A stretch of 36,513 nucleotides of DNA, taken from positions 1 through 36,513 of the forward strand of contig JANQRQ010000310.1 of NCBI GenBank assembly GCA_028284485.1, read 5' to 3'. Of the stretch, positions 8,553 to 17,365 are shown one piece after another (within the stretch, counting starts at the first letter, position 1; every line of letters begins with the position of its first letter). This DNA comes from Planctomycetaceae bacterium. Its GTDB lineage: Bacteria > Planctomycetota > Planctomycetia > Planctomycetales > Planctomycetaceae. The position numbers and the translations under genes were made by a program. The notes under the pieces were generated by a model. That model was not told where the DNA came from, searched no databases, and saw nothing but the letters and a program-made list of their open reading frames with translations.

Positions 8553-9179
8553 TCAATCCGGTGATTCACCGAGTTCCCGCCGAAGTCGCTGTAACACTCG
8601 CGATTTCGCGACACGCACCGCCCCCGGTCGCATCGATAGCTCTTCGGCAACATCGTTAGCTGGCTGACTGTCAACTGTCGTACGCCAAAATGCTTGCCAG
8701 GTACGTTCTTGAAATTCCCCCCGAATGAGTTCCAACGCGCGCAGAAACAAAGCGTTGTAAACCGGTTCTTCATCGAATCCGTCATCCTCGACGTCAGCCA
8801 CCTCCGCCATTCGACGGTGCGCGACAGACCCACCAGACGCTTGTGGCTGGCGACTGCAACGACGGTAATGGTCGGCTACTTTGCTGCGTGTGATCGTCCG
8901 TAGCCAGCCACGAAACGTGTCCTGTGCTCGATCCTTTCGAAATCGATCGATGTTGGAATGAACCGCCTTGTAAACTTCCTGCACAACATCGGGGATCTCT
9001 TGCTCTGGGAGGTTGAGCTTCTGACACCAAAAATAGACGAGCGGCGTATAAAGAGAGACGAGGCGATCCCACGCTTGAGAGTCATCGTCCCTCAAGCGCG
9101 CCAGCAGGCTACGCGACGTCGACGAGTCACTAAGTGAGCCATGCCCGTGTCCACGTTGTGCCTGCTTATGCGAAGGCAT
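8553..9179 (-). CDS. ECF-type RNA polymerase sigma factor of the planctomycete kinase-linked kind
   Basis: The 208-residue product has sigma region 2 at about 35-110 (LVSLYTPLVYFWCQKL, DVVQEVYKAVHSNI, DTFRGWLRTITRSKVADHY). Sigma region 4 lies at about 145-205 (WQAFWRTTVDSQPANDVAEE followed by the helix-turn-helix around AVRVAKSRVLQRLRREL). There is no region 1.1 or 3, as expected for ECF factors. A short polar, Ser-rich N-terminal extension precedes region 2. The FRGWLRTITRSKV block is typical of sigma factors found next to Ser/Thr kinases in planctomycetes. It follows the kinase gene on the same strand with 91 bases between, so the pair is probably co-transcribed, kinase first. Control by phosphorylation, rather than by a classical membrane anti-sigma factor, is inferred from the partner. 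No strong ribosome site is visible before the ATG at 9179. Confidence 0.9.
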   Translation of the reverse strand: MPSHKQAQRGHGHGSLSDSSTSRSLLARLRDDDSQAWDRLVSLYTPLVYFWCQKLNLPEQEIPDVVQEVYKAVHSNIDRFRKDRAQDTFRGWLRTITRSKVADHYRRCSRQPQASGGSVAHRRMAEVADVEDDGFDEEPVYNALFLRALELIRGEFQERTWQAFWRTTVDSQPANDVAEELSMRPGAVRVAKSRVLQRLRRELGESPD

Positions 9180-9270
9180 TAGCGCGCGTCCAGATTATAT
9201 TAAGCGACGATCGAGTTGTATTCGACGAAATTCACAGTGCGCCAGCCGCTGCCGTAAAATTGGAAAGGGT

Positions 9271-11181
9271 CTAGCCAAACACTTTTTTTCGACTACGTCG
9301 CCGAGTTGCCAACACCATCGCGAACGATATTCCGACGAGTGAAGCTCCCGTCCCACCTATGAGAGTAAATGCGCCACGGAGTCCTTCCTGTGTTCGTTCA
9401 ATCTCCCGATCCAATGGCCGGGTCACTTCCAGAATGCCGACGAGATCGCCGACTTTCCAATCGCGCTTGGGGCTTTGCTTGGAGCCATTGTGGCACTTAA
9501 CGCAGCTTTCTTTCATCGTTTGCCCTTTGGCATAGCGCATGAGTTGGCGCCCACCGGTGATGGGAAACTCGTGATAAGACAGGTCCTGCTCCCCGCGATC
9601 CGCCTTTTCCTGCAGCACTGCAAGGGCTTTAAGTTGGAATGAATCCTTCGGGGGGCGAGGCCGCCAGGGATGCAGTCCGTAAAGCTGAACCTTCATGCCC
9701 GAGCTTCCGTGGCTCACGTAATTTCCGGCATCGATCAGGTATTGAGCCGGCAGCGGCAAGGTGTCGTTTCTTTCGGCATAATCCAATGCCACACGAAACT
9801 TATCTTTGTCGAGTCGGTCGACAATCTTCTCGCTATAGTGATCGCGGATTCCTTCAAACATCAACGCTTCGCTGCGGGCGCTGTCCAAGGCTGTTTGCTC
9901 CACGAAGTACTTTGAGAGAACTGACAAATGCCAGAACCCCAAAGTTGCCCCCAACGTAACCGCGGCTAGCAAACTCGCGGCGATGGGATTGCGCCGGCAC
10001 CACCGCCATAACCCTTCGACATAACCGATCGGCCGAGCCTGTATGGCCTCGCCGGCTAAATTTCGACGCAAATCGTCTGCCAACTGTTTGGCTGTCTGAT
10101 ACCGGCGTTGCGCAGATTTGGCCATCGCCTTGAGGCAAATTGTTTCCAGATCTTTCGGGATGTCGTCATTTAATTGTCGTGGAGTGCGGGGGTCCTCATT
10201 AACGACCTGTAGCATGACGAGCCGGCGATTCCCTTGAAAAGGCCGTTCCCCGGTTAACAACTCGTACAGTATGACCCCCAAACTATAGATATCGCTCCTG
10301 GCATCAACATTGTGGCAATCGCCACGAGCTTGCTCAGGAGACATATAGGCGGGAGTCCCCATGACGCGGCCATCAGACGTCATCGTTTGGTCGGACGCCA
10401 ATCGTTTGGCTAAACCGAAATCGGTGATGTGGGGTTGTTGACAGTCATCGATCATGATGTTCGATGGCTTAATATCCCGATGTATGACGCCGTGCTCGTG
10501 GGCATACTGCAACGACTCGGCAAGTTGCATCACCAATTCAGCAGCCTGTTGCGGGTGAAACACATTCTCACTGATCTTTTCTTCCAGAGTTTCACCGTCC
10601 ACAAATTCCGTCACAAGAAAGCAGACGTCGTCCTCCGTGCGACCACATTCGTAAAGTGTGACGACCCCGGGGTGTTGCAATTGAGCAGCGCTTTGGGCTT
10701 CTCGGAAAAACCGGCGGATATCTTCATCGTCAGCAAAGCTGCCCGCCCTTTGGATTTTAACGGCGACTGTGCGGTCCAGTTCCATGTCATGCGCACGAAA
10801 CACATAGCCGAAAGATCCATCGCCAAGTTCCGACTGCAATTCAAATCGCCCCAGCTGGCAGGGGCCGTCTTTTAACTTCCGCGCAAAGCGACGTCCCGGA
10901 TCCAGAACAAAATTCGACGACGTCACGCCGGATGGACCGGTCACCTTTTGAGCACTCGCTAACACCTCGTCGGGAACAGTCCATTCGTCGCAAGACCGAT
11001 CCATATTGACACGACTCAGGTCGGCAAGAAAATCGTCGGCATAGGAATCAAGCACTTCTAACTTGTCAAGGCAATCCTGGCACTCGTCGACATGTTTGGC
11101 AATTGCGTCGATTTCGATTGTCGACAGAGCGCCGACGGCAAATGTTCTTAATTCCTCATCGTTCGGGCAGGTCGACAACAT
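9271..11181 (-). CDS. Transmembrane Ser/Thr protein kinase with extracytoplasmic c-type haem (DUF3365/Tll0287-like) sensor
   Basis: The 636-residue product has four parts. Residues 1-45 hold an anti-sigma-like zinc-finger pattern (H30-x3-C34-x2-C37). Residues about 112-375 are a Hanks-type kinase: GDGSFG loop at 120-125, K142, HRDIKPSN with D236, DFG at 254-256 and GTPAYMSPEQ at 275-284, all apparently active. A membrane segment lies at about 400-421. Residues about 425-600 match the Tll0287/DUF3365 sensor with a CVKCH haem-attachment motif at 560-564, followed by the family block DWKVGDLVGILEVTRPL. A second membrane segment (603-625) and a basic tail close the protein, so the sensor faces outward. 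AGGAGA lies nine bases before the start. It is followed by the ECF sigma gene and is divergent from the EF-hand operon. Sensing of redox state or a small ligand through haem is inferred. Confidence 0.92.
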   Translation of the reverse strand: MLSTCPNDEELRTFAVGALSTIEIDAIAKHVDECQDCLDKLEVLDSYADDFLADLSRVNMDRSCDEWTVPDEVLASAQKVTGPSGVTSSNFVLDPGRRFARKLKDGPCQLGRFELQSELGDGSFGYVFRAHDMELDRTVAVKIQRAGSFADDEDIRRFFREAQSAAQLQHPGVVTLYECGRTEDDVCFLVTEFVDGETLEEKISENVFHPQQAAELVMQLAESLQYAHEHGVIHRDIKPSNIMIDDCQQPHITDFGLAKRLASDQTMTSDGRVMGTPAYMSPEQARGDCHNVDARSDIYSLGVILYELLTGERPFQGNRRLVMLQVVNEDPRTPRQLNDDIPKDLETICLKAMAKSAQRRYQTAKQLADDLRRNLAGEAIQARPIGYVEGLWRWCRRNPIAASLLAAVTLGATLGFWHLSVLSKYFVEQTALDSARSEALMFEGIRDHYSEKIVDRLDKDKFRVALDYAERNDTLPLPAQYLIDAGNYVSHGSSGMKVQLYGLHPWRPRPPKDSFQLKALAVLQEKADRGEQDLSYHEFPITGGRQLMRYAKGQTMKESCVKCHNGSKQSPKRDWKVGDLVGILEVTRPLDREIERTQEGLRGAFTLIGGTGASLVGISFAMVLATRRRSRKKVFG

Positions 11182-11575
11182 TCAGGCATCTCTCCTTGAA
11201 AAGCGATTGGCCTTCTCTCAAAGCCGTAGCCAGCACATCGTAAACCGCAGTCGTTCACAGCGAAACAACTTCTTCGGACCTGCGTTTCGACTCTGTTGCT
11301 GTTCACAAGTCAAACAACAAAGCCTGAACCTCTCCCGCGTGATTGATGTCATCCATAGAAATGTCATGGGGTGAGAAGCAGCCCCACCTTTCGGCTGCAG
11401 CCAGACCGCCTACATCAAATAACGCTGTGGCGTTACAACGCGACAATTACGCGTTTTTCGCCATAGATACGGTATGAATTGTTGAACTGTCGTGGCCTCC
11501 ACAGTCACTCAGAGTAACAGACATCCGTTAATTCTCTGTAGACGAATGACTCTAGAAACCAGCGTAGGTCCGGTT
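11182..11575. other. Divergent regulatory region between the kinase and the EF-hand operon
   Basis: This 394-base gap separates the kinase (minus) from the first EF-hand protein (plus). An open frame upstream of the chosen plus start (from 11492) has no signal-peptide logic until the ATG at 11576, so I treat 11492-11575 as leader. The stretch holds a 6-base stem at 11378-11398 (GCAGCC, 9-base loop, GGCTGC) and two adjacent hairpins at 11420-11458. I could not identify a convincing promoter pair. Confidence 0.45.
11420..11458 (+). terminator. Two tandem hairpins ending in five T, possible attenuator
   Basis: TAACGC-TGTG-GCGTTA (11420-11435) is a perfect 6-base stem with a 4-base loop. One base later AACGCG-ACAATTA-CGCGTT (11437-11455) is a perfect 6-base stem with a 7-base loop, running into TTTTT at 11454-11458. 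On the plus strand this resembles an intrinsic terminator about 120 bases before the EF-hand gene. It could be an attenuator or the end of a small RNA. The stems are short. Confidence 0.35.
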
Positions 11576-12916
11576 ATGAAACTCCGAAGACGTACCATTG
11601 CGGTGTCCGTCATCTCAGCATTCGCTGCTTTTGCCGCTTCAGATTTGTCGGCTCAAGGCGTTCGCGGTTTCGGAACACCTCAAGGGAAACTGCCACCACG
11701 AGGGTTCGGCAATCCCAAAGGGGAAGAAGCCCTAAGGCAGCAATTTCCAGTCGCAGCAGCATCGATCATCGGAGAAGATCGTCAGCAAGCTCAATGGCAG
11801 ATCGATAGGACCGACGGAAACGGTGATGGGATCGTGACCGCCGCCGAATGGGAAAGATCCGGTTACCAGACGCCACGGCATTTCTTTTATCACGACCTCA
11901 ACGGCGACGGCATTTTAACTCATTACGAGCACACGATTGGGTATGCCCGCTGGCGTCGACGCAATGAACTACGTGCCGAGGCGCGAGAATCTGCGGCGCG
12001 AGCTTCTCGCCCCCAAAAGCAACCTCCGGAATCCACTGCAGCACTCCAGGCACCCGCAGCCATTGACCCGCAAGTGGCCGAGCGCCAGCGTCAGGCGGCG
12101 GGATTAGCCGGTTACATCATGCAGGTTTACGACGTCAATTCCAACAATGTTGTTGAACGGTCTGAATTCAATAATCGATATTCTTCATACGGCAACTTGG
12201 CAAGTGCCGATCAGAATGGCGATGGAACCATCGAAAGAGCCGAACTGACGACATGGTTGCAGAATCGGTTGCCACCGCTTTCCAAACTTGCTTTCGGCAT
12301 GCAGTCGCGCGATGCCGATAACGATGGCCAAGTAAGCCTGCGAGAGTATTCCGAGCAAATCTCCGAGACCAGCCTCGCTGAATTCAACCGATGGGACCGT
12401 GACGGAGACGGGTTTATTACCCCTCAAGAGAGCCGCCGGCAACCACAGCCGCAACAGAATGAATATTCATCCGAGCCGGCGTTGGTCATTCGCCCCAACG
12501 GAATGGTGGTCGCAGACTTGTGGATCGATAGCGAGATTGAAATCGGCGATCTCGACGTGAGAATTTCGATCGCAAAAGACAACGACAATTTCATGCAACT
12601 CGACCTGGTTGCACCAAACCATCGACGCGTGCCTTTGTACGACGGCGGCTGGTTGCCGTGGCGCGGTGCCTACATTTTCGAAAACACATTAATCGACGAT
12701 GAAGCTGTGCCCATTAAAGGGACCTTAAAAGCCCCACCTGTTCCGCGGGCATTTCGTCCGCCCGGCGTTGACGATAACGAACGATCGAGCCTTGGTGACT
12801 TGAGGGGGGCTTCCACGAGGGGGACATGGCGTTTGGTCGTGCGCAATCAGAATGACCGCGTCGGAATCCTCAATCGCTGGTCGTTGATCGTCACACCTGC
12901 GGAGAGCGCACCATGA
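11576..12916 (+). CDS. Secreted EF-hand protein with C-terminal P/Homo B domain
   Basis: From the ATG at 11576 the product is 446 residues and begins with a basic signal peptide (MKLRRRTIAVSVISAFAAFA). About six EF-hand-like loops follow, for example DRTDGNGDGIVTAAEWE, DLNGDGILTHYE, DQNGDGTIERAE, DADNDGQVSLREY and DRDGDGFITPQE. A helical Gln/Arg/Ala-rich stretch lies between the second and third. Residues about 300-445 match the P/Homo B domain of proprotein convertases, ending in GTWRLVVRNQNDRVG then NRWSL. No protease catalytic domain is present, so the P domain probably acts in binding or stability. The gene overlaps the next one by four bases (ATGA), which implies translational coupling to its paralogue. 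A longer frame starts at 11492 but would put the signal peptide inside the protein. Calcium binding is inferred from the loops. Confidence 0.85.
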   Translation: MKLRRRTIAVSVISAFAAFAASDLSAQGVRGFGTPQGKLPPRGFGNPKGEEALRQQFPVAAASIIGEDRQQAQWQIDRTDGNGDGIVTAAEWERSGYQTPRHFFYHDLNGDGILTHYEHTIGYARWRRRNELRAEARESAARASRPQKQPPESTAALQAPAAIDPQVAERQRQAAGLAGYIMQVYDVNSNNVVERSEFNNRYSSYGNLASADQNGDGTIERAELTTWLQNRLPPLSKLAFGMQSRDADNDGQVSLREYSEQISETSLAEFNRWDRDGDGFITPQESRRQPQPQQNEYSSEPALVIRPNGMVVADLWIDSEIEIGDLDVRISIAKDNDNFMQLDLVAPNHRRVPLYDGGWLPWRGAYIFENTLIDDEAVPIKGTLKAPPVPRAFRPPGVDDNERSSLGDLRGASTRGTWRLVVRNQNDRVGILNRWSLIVTPAESAP

Positions 12917-14637
12917 CCAATCCCACATCACTCCCACGGCAACACCGTTTGGCAACCGCAGTTGTGATCGTTGCGATGTCAACATTCACCGCATCGATCG
13001 ACGCTCGAGAGCCGAGCTTTAGCACGATCGATCAGAACGGCAACAAGAACGGCGTGATCGAACCTCAAGAGATTCCAAACCGTGACTATACGATCGTCGC
13101 ACGCTATGCATCGCTCGCTGGTCTTGATGTATCGCAGCCAATGCCCATTCGTTCTTTGGAACAAGGGCGCGAAAAATACTATCGAAGCCTCGACCGTGCA
13201 AATGAACCGGGTAACGTCTGGGAAAAACCGGCGAAGGACCGTGAGTTCGGACGCATGAAAGGAACCAACGTGCGGCTCTTCGGCGACGCAGGCGGAATAG
13301 CAGAACAATACAGTAGCAACGCCTGGAACAGCGCATTGGGAACCTTTAGAAACTTCGATGCCAATCGAGACGGGCTACTTAGCCAAGAAGAGGTACGCGC
13401 GTCGGCATACAAGTCGGCCATACATAGTTGGTTCCGCGGAGATCGCAACAACGACGGAATGCTAACGTTTATGGAAATGGCTGTTTACTTTACGGCCTAC
13501 CATGAGCGAAGAAACATCAGACGTGTCCACGAACAATCAACTTGGAATATCGATGGTACGGAAGTAACGGTTGCTCACCGTCGGCATGCCGCATGGCTGA
13601 TGGGGAAACTCGATAAAAACAAAAACGGCGTGTTAGAAGGTGATGAGATCCCGGACAGCTGGAGAACGGGGAACGGCCTCAGCTGGGCAGATGGCAATGA
13701 CGACGGTCGGGTCACGACGCTCGAGATGCAAGTGGGTGCCGTGCGTTTTCTCAAAGAGAACGCGATGGCAGCAGAACGTCGAAACAATACCGATCTTTCA
13801 CACGCTAACAACCTCGCCAATGACATGATCCGCCGGTACGACACAAACAAAGACAGATCGCTGAGCAGCTATGAATGGCGTCTAATCCCGGGTGATGCCT
13901 CACCGGCCGATCTGAATGAGAATGGATTGATTCAGGTGGAAGAGTTATCGCGATGGCTGTTGACGCAAATGACGTTGCAGAAGCAAACCGGCCAATCCGA
14001 TGGGTTGCCGGTGTGGTTCGTGGAATTGGATATCGATCTCGACGGTCAGGTTCTGCTGGCGGAATTCCTGCAGTCGCGATCGAGCTCGCCGGTTACTGAT
14101 TTTCACCGATATGATCAAAACAGCGATGGTATCGTCACAGCGGACGAGGGCCGTGCCTATTCGACAGCCGGCAAATCGAAATATAGCAATCGTAACCCGG
14201 TCGTCTTGGAGGCTGAATCGGAGGCAAGTTCGGAGATCTTTATCCCCGATGACATCCTCATTGTCGACATCGACGTCAATATCGCGATTACAAAAGCTGG
14301 CGATGATGACGTCGAACTCCTTTTGACTGGTCCCGATGGGACTACAGCCTGGCTGTACTACACTAGCCGGCGGAAACCGTGGAGTGGCGGACGCCTGTTT
14401 GAAGATACCATCATCGACGAAGAAGCCCCGGAGATTAAGCAGCGGCTCCCGCGACCTCCGGCGCTGCGTTCGTTCCGTCCACAAGGCATGGATGACAAGA
14501 CCCTGCCAAGCTTGAGCGCGTTCTATGGCCAATCGGCACGTGGCACATGGACGCTTACAGTCCGTAACAAAGGCCAAAACCGCGGAAAAAGTGCCGGCCT
14601 GCTGCAAGGATGGACACTGTTGGTACATCCCAAGTAG
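12913..14637 (+). CDS. Secreted EF-hand protein with C-terminal P/Homo B domain, paralogue of the preceding gene
   Basis: The 574-residue product starts at an ATG overlapping the stop of the preceding gene; GGAGAG inside that gene provides the ribosome site. A signal peptide spans about 1-31. Around nine EF-hand-like loops are spread over 35-420, including DANRDGLLSQEE, DRNNDGMLTFME, DKNKNGVLEGDE, DIDLDGQVLLAEF and DQNSDGIVTADE. Some are degenerate, such as DTNKDRSLSSYE, which lacks the central Gly. Residues about 430-572 form a P/Homo B domain ending GTWTLTVRNKGQNRG then GWTLLV. The architecture matches its neighbour, with more EF-hands, so the two arose by duplication and diverged. The secretin-N protein gene follows 85 bases later. 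No catalytic domain is seen. A Ca-dependent extracellular or periplasmic adhesive or scaffolding role is possible. Confidence 0.85.
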   Translation: MTNPTSLPRQHRLATAVVIVAMSTFTASIDAREPSFSTIDQNGNKNGVIEPQEIPNRDYTIVARYASLAGLDVSQPMPIRSLEQGREKYYRSLDRANEPGNVWEKPAKDREFGRMKGTNVRLFGDAGGIAEQYSSNAWNSALGTFRNFDANRDGLLSQEEVRASAYKSAIHSWFRGDRNNDGMLTFMEMAVYFTAYHERRNIRRVHEQSTWNIDGTEVTVAHRRHAAWLMGKLDKNKNGVLEGDEIPDSWRTGNGLSWADGNDDGRVTTLEMQVGAVRFLKENAMAAERRNNTDLSHANNLANDMIRRYDTNKDRSLSSYEWRLIPGDASPADLNENGLIQVEELSRWLLTQMTLQKQTGQSDGLPVWFVELDIDLDGQVLLAEFLQSRSSSPVTDFHRYDQNSDGIVTADEGRAYSTAGKSKYSNRNPVVLEAESEASSEIFIPDDILIVDIDVNIAITKAGDDDVELLLTGPDGTTAWLYYTSRRKPWSGGRLFEDTIIDEEAPEIKQRLPRPPALRSFRPQGMDDKTLPSLSAFYGQSARGTWTLTVRNKGQNRGKSAGLLQGWTLLVHPK

Positions 14638-14722
14638 CCCCCGCCCGTCCAAGACTGCAGGTAACGTTTTCCAGTAACCAATTCCAAAGAATCACAATTC
14701 TTTACCCAATGAGTATTCCGTG

Positions 14723-17365
14723 ATGATGAGAATCAAGACGATTGTACGACGAACATTCTTCTCCTTTACGGTTTTGTGTGCCTTGGCCACCTCGGCTCGG
14801 TCCGACGAAGCGCCCGTTGTCGATTCGGACGTTGTCCATTTTTCGTTTGAACGGACGCCGTGGCGCGCGGTCTTGGAATGGTTGTCCGATGAAGCGGGCT
14901 TGGCATTATATGTGGGTGATCCACCACCTGGCTCTTTCACTTACAGCGACACTCGGGCTTACACGGTTGATCAGGCGATTAGTCGAATCAATCTGTTTCT
15001 CATTCCACAGCGATATTCACTCGTCCGAAGTGGCAATATTCTCTCTGTCATTAGCCTGGATGACGAACGAAGCGTCCGCCAACTTGACGTTATGGCCGAA
15101 ACGGTAACGGTCGAGCAGTTGGCGAAGCGCCGCAAAAACGATTTGGTAAAATGCCTCTTTCCTTTAGGCCAAATTGCCGCCGATCACGCACTTGAAGAAC
15201 TCAGTGGACTTATGTTGGTGCGCGAGCCGACAGTGCTCGCAAATACGAATCAGATTCTGTTGACCGACACCGTGGCAAAGCTGCTAATGGTAAAGCAGAT
15301 CCTAAATACGCTGGAAGCTCCTGACGAATCAACCGGTCCCGTCAAGAGGTTCCCGCTTAAAGGGATTGATCCCGAAGAAGCGCTCGTCCAAATCCGCCCA
15401 CATGTCAGATTAGAGCCGCTCGCCATGACAGGTGCAGACATCAATCTGTCGGTCGATCTAGAGCGTGGTCAACTTCTCGCCAGCGGCTCTAACGAGAACC
15501 TCGAAGCCGTTGCAAACGTGATTAATATTCTGCACGACACGAGGAAGACCGCGCCACCCGCGGAAGAGACTCCATTTGCAACACACGACATCGGCGAAGC
15601 GGATTTGCAAACGGTGGTCAGCGTTTTGCACACGTTACTTGCGGATGAAGATGTGCGTATGGGGGTCGACGCGAAATCAAATCAAATCGCCATTATGGCA
15701 AGGGAAGGTGTTCACGAACTGATTGACAAAACAATTGAAGAACTCACCGGCACAGCGGATACCAACGTGTTTAAAGCCATTCGAGTTTCCTCAGTGGATC
15801 CACGCTATGCGGCCCTCATCCTCAATGAAATGTTCGCCACACCGCCCAGAGATGGCCAAAACCTGGTCGGTACGTTTGAGACGCCGAAAATCGAAGCCGA
15901 TCCATTCTCGGGGCGCCTATTCATCAGGGCCAAAAGGTCCCAAATGGACGAAATCGAGCAAGCGCTCCAGCAGTTTGGGCAAACGACCCCTATGGATAAC
16001 GCAGCAATTCGATTCCTTCCGTATCAAGGTGAACGGGCCAAACACATTCTGGACTCAGCCCGTGAGTTCTGGCCTTATTCTGACGAGTTGCAGATTGTTC
16101 CGTCATCAGGGAACTCCGCGCCTCAACCACTCGAGCGCGAGATCAATCCGGAATCATCCCAAGATCGACAGTCGGTTCCCCCAAAGGGCGCGCCTGCAGG
16201 TTCCAAAACGAACACTTCTCCGATTCGCCCGACGCAGACGGACCACAACGGTATTGCCGATGGCTGGATCAGTTTCCAAGACAATCGGCTTGGTTTAACC
16301 AGACATGAGATCGCAGGCACAAGATCTGTTCCTGCACGTTTCGCGTCGGAGACCATGGAGTTCCCGCAACACCGTTCGGGCGCGCCTGGTGGCGCATCCG
16401 ACACTCCAGTTGGAACACCGCGGGCGAAAATTCGTGTTCAGCGTACACCCCGCGGTTTTTTGGTGCACTCCCAATCTGCAGAAGCATTGGAACGCTTCGA
16501 GTCCCTTGTCGAGATGATTGCCGGCCCCAACGACGTCGAAGCTCGGCGTTTGGCTGTCTTTTACCTCAAACACGCCACGGTCGATGAAGCCAATCGCTTG
16601 TTACAACGTTTGCTTGCGGAAGAGTCGATTGTGGCATCTGGGCAGGGATTCGCATCATCCGCCCCTTTATACAATGGGACACCGTACCTGGCTGGAAACG
16701 CAGCAGGATTCCCAACCGATGGATTCGGGGAGTTATGGACAGCAGGAACGGCTTCGGTGATCCCCGACTTAAGACTCAATCGTCTGTTTGTTTACGGTAC
16801 AGCAACTGATTTAGCCGGCATTGAAGGGCATCTTGAGGTGATCGATCGGGAAGCCAGTATCGCGCAGATCAAGATCTTTGGCACACCGCGCGTCATCCAA
16901 TTACGGCATGCCCGAGCGACCGCAGTTGCAGACATCATTCGCAATGCCTACGCGGGTCGGATTGCGGCTTCTACAAACGAACGAAAGGAGACCGATACGC
17001 AATCGAATTCAAGGCAGCCATCATCGTCGCAAACAACAGACGAACGAGGACAGGCAAATACGAATAATCGGCGTCAACAAAACCAGTCGGACAATTCGGG
17101 AGACACGAGAAAGCAGCCAAAACTGACGTTGGCGATTGATAAACAAAGCAACTCTCTCGTGGTAACAGCGCCGGATCAACTAGCGCGAGAAGTCGAATCA
17201 CTCGCGCACCTCATTGACGAACAGAGCGCGCAATCGATTCGTGTTGTGTCGGTCAAGGGGTTTCGTGCAGCTCATGTGTCAGAAATCCTTCGAAATGTCT
17301 TGGGGCAACAAGCCCGCATCGAGGGGCGCGACGCGACACGGCAAGTGCCGGAAAACCCGCGATAA
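14723..17365 (+). CDS. Exported protein of repeated secretin N-type domains, no barrel
   Basis: The roughly 880-residue product begins with a signal peptide (MMRIKTIVRRTFFSFTVLCA). The first domain (about 36-115) resembles the STN/N0 domain (VVHFSFERTPWRAVLEWLSD). Then come about seven NolW/N1-like repeats. These have the pattern of a hydrophobic strand, a helix, and a strand that ends in NQILLTD, NQIAIMA, NRLFVYG or NSLVVTA before another helix. Repeats three and after are separated by a Pro/Ser-rich linker (about 480-560) and a Gln/Asn/Ser-rich one near 755-790. No secretin barrel motif (VPDGGTVLLGG type) appears, and the protein ends inside a last N1-like unit. GTG 14720, ATG 14723 and ATG 14726 are all possible starts, and none has a strong ribosome site. 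It is probably the third gene of the EF-hand operon. A periplasmic scaffold is inferred. Confidence 0.82.
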   Translation: MMRIKTIVRRTFFSFTVLCALATSARSDEAPVVDSDVVHFSFERTPWRAVLEWLSDEAGLALYVGDPPPGSFTYSDTRAYTVDQAISRINLFLIPQRYSLVRSGNILSVISLDDERSVRQLDVMAETVTVEQLAKRRKNDLVKCLFPLGQIAADHALEELSGLMLVREPTVLANTNQILLTDTVAKLLMVKQILNTLEAPDESTGPVKRFPLKGIDPEEALVQIRPHVRLEPLAMTGADINLSVDLERGQLLASGSNENLEAVANVINILHDTRKTAPPAEETPFATHDIGEADLQTVVSVLHTLLADEDVRMGVDAKSNQIAIMAREGVHELIDKTIEELTGTADTNVFKAIRVSSVDPRYAALILNEMFATPPRDGQNLVGTFETPKIEADPFSGRLFIRAKRSQMDEIEQALQQFGQTTPMDNAAIRFLPYQGERAKHILDSAREFWPYSDELQIVPSSGNSAPQPLEREINPESSQDRQSVPPKGAPAGSKTNTSPIRPTQTDHNGIADGWISFQDNRLGLTRHEIAGTRSVPARFASETMEFPQHRSGAPGGASDTPVGTPRAKIRVQRTPRGFLVHSQSAEALERFESLVEMIAGPNDVEARRLAVFYLKHATVDEANRLLQRLLAEESIVASGQGFASSAPLYNGTPYLAGNAAGFPTDGFGELWTAGTASVIPDLRLNRLFVYGTATDLAGIEGHLEVIDREASIAQIKIFGTPRVIQLRHARATAVADIIRNAYAGRIAASTNERKETDTQSNSRQPSSSQTTDERGQANTNNRRQQNQSDNSGDTRKQPKLTLAIDKQSNSLVVTAPDQLAREVESLAHLIDEQSAQSIRVVSVKGFRAAHVSEILRNVLGQQARIEGRDATRQVPENPR

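Noticed and set aside
13945..14652. Minus-strand open frame of 235 codons opposite the second EF-hand gene
   Set aside because: No domain; the plus strand carries continuous EF-hand loops and a P domain over the same bases.
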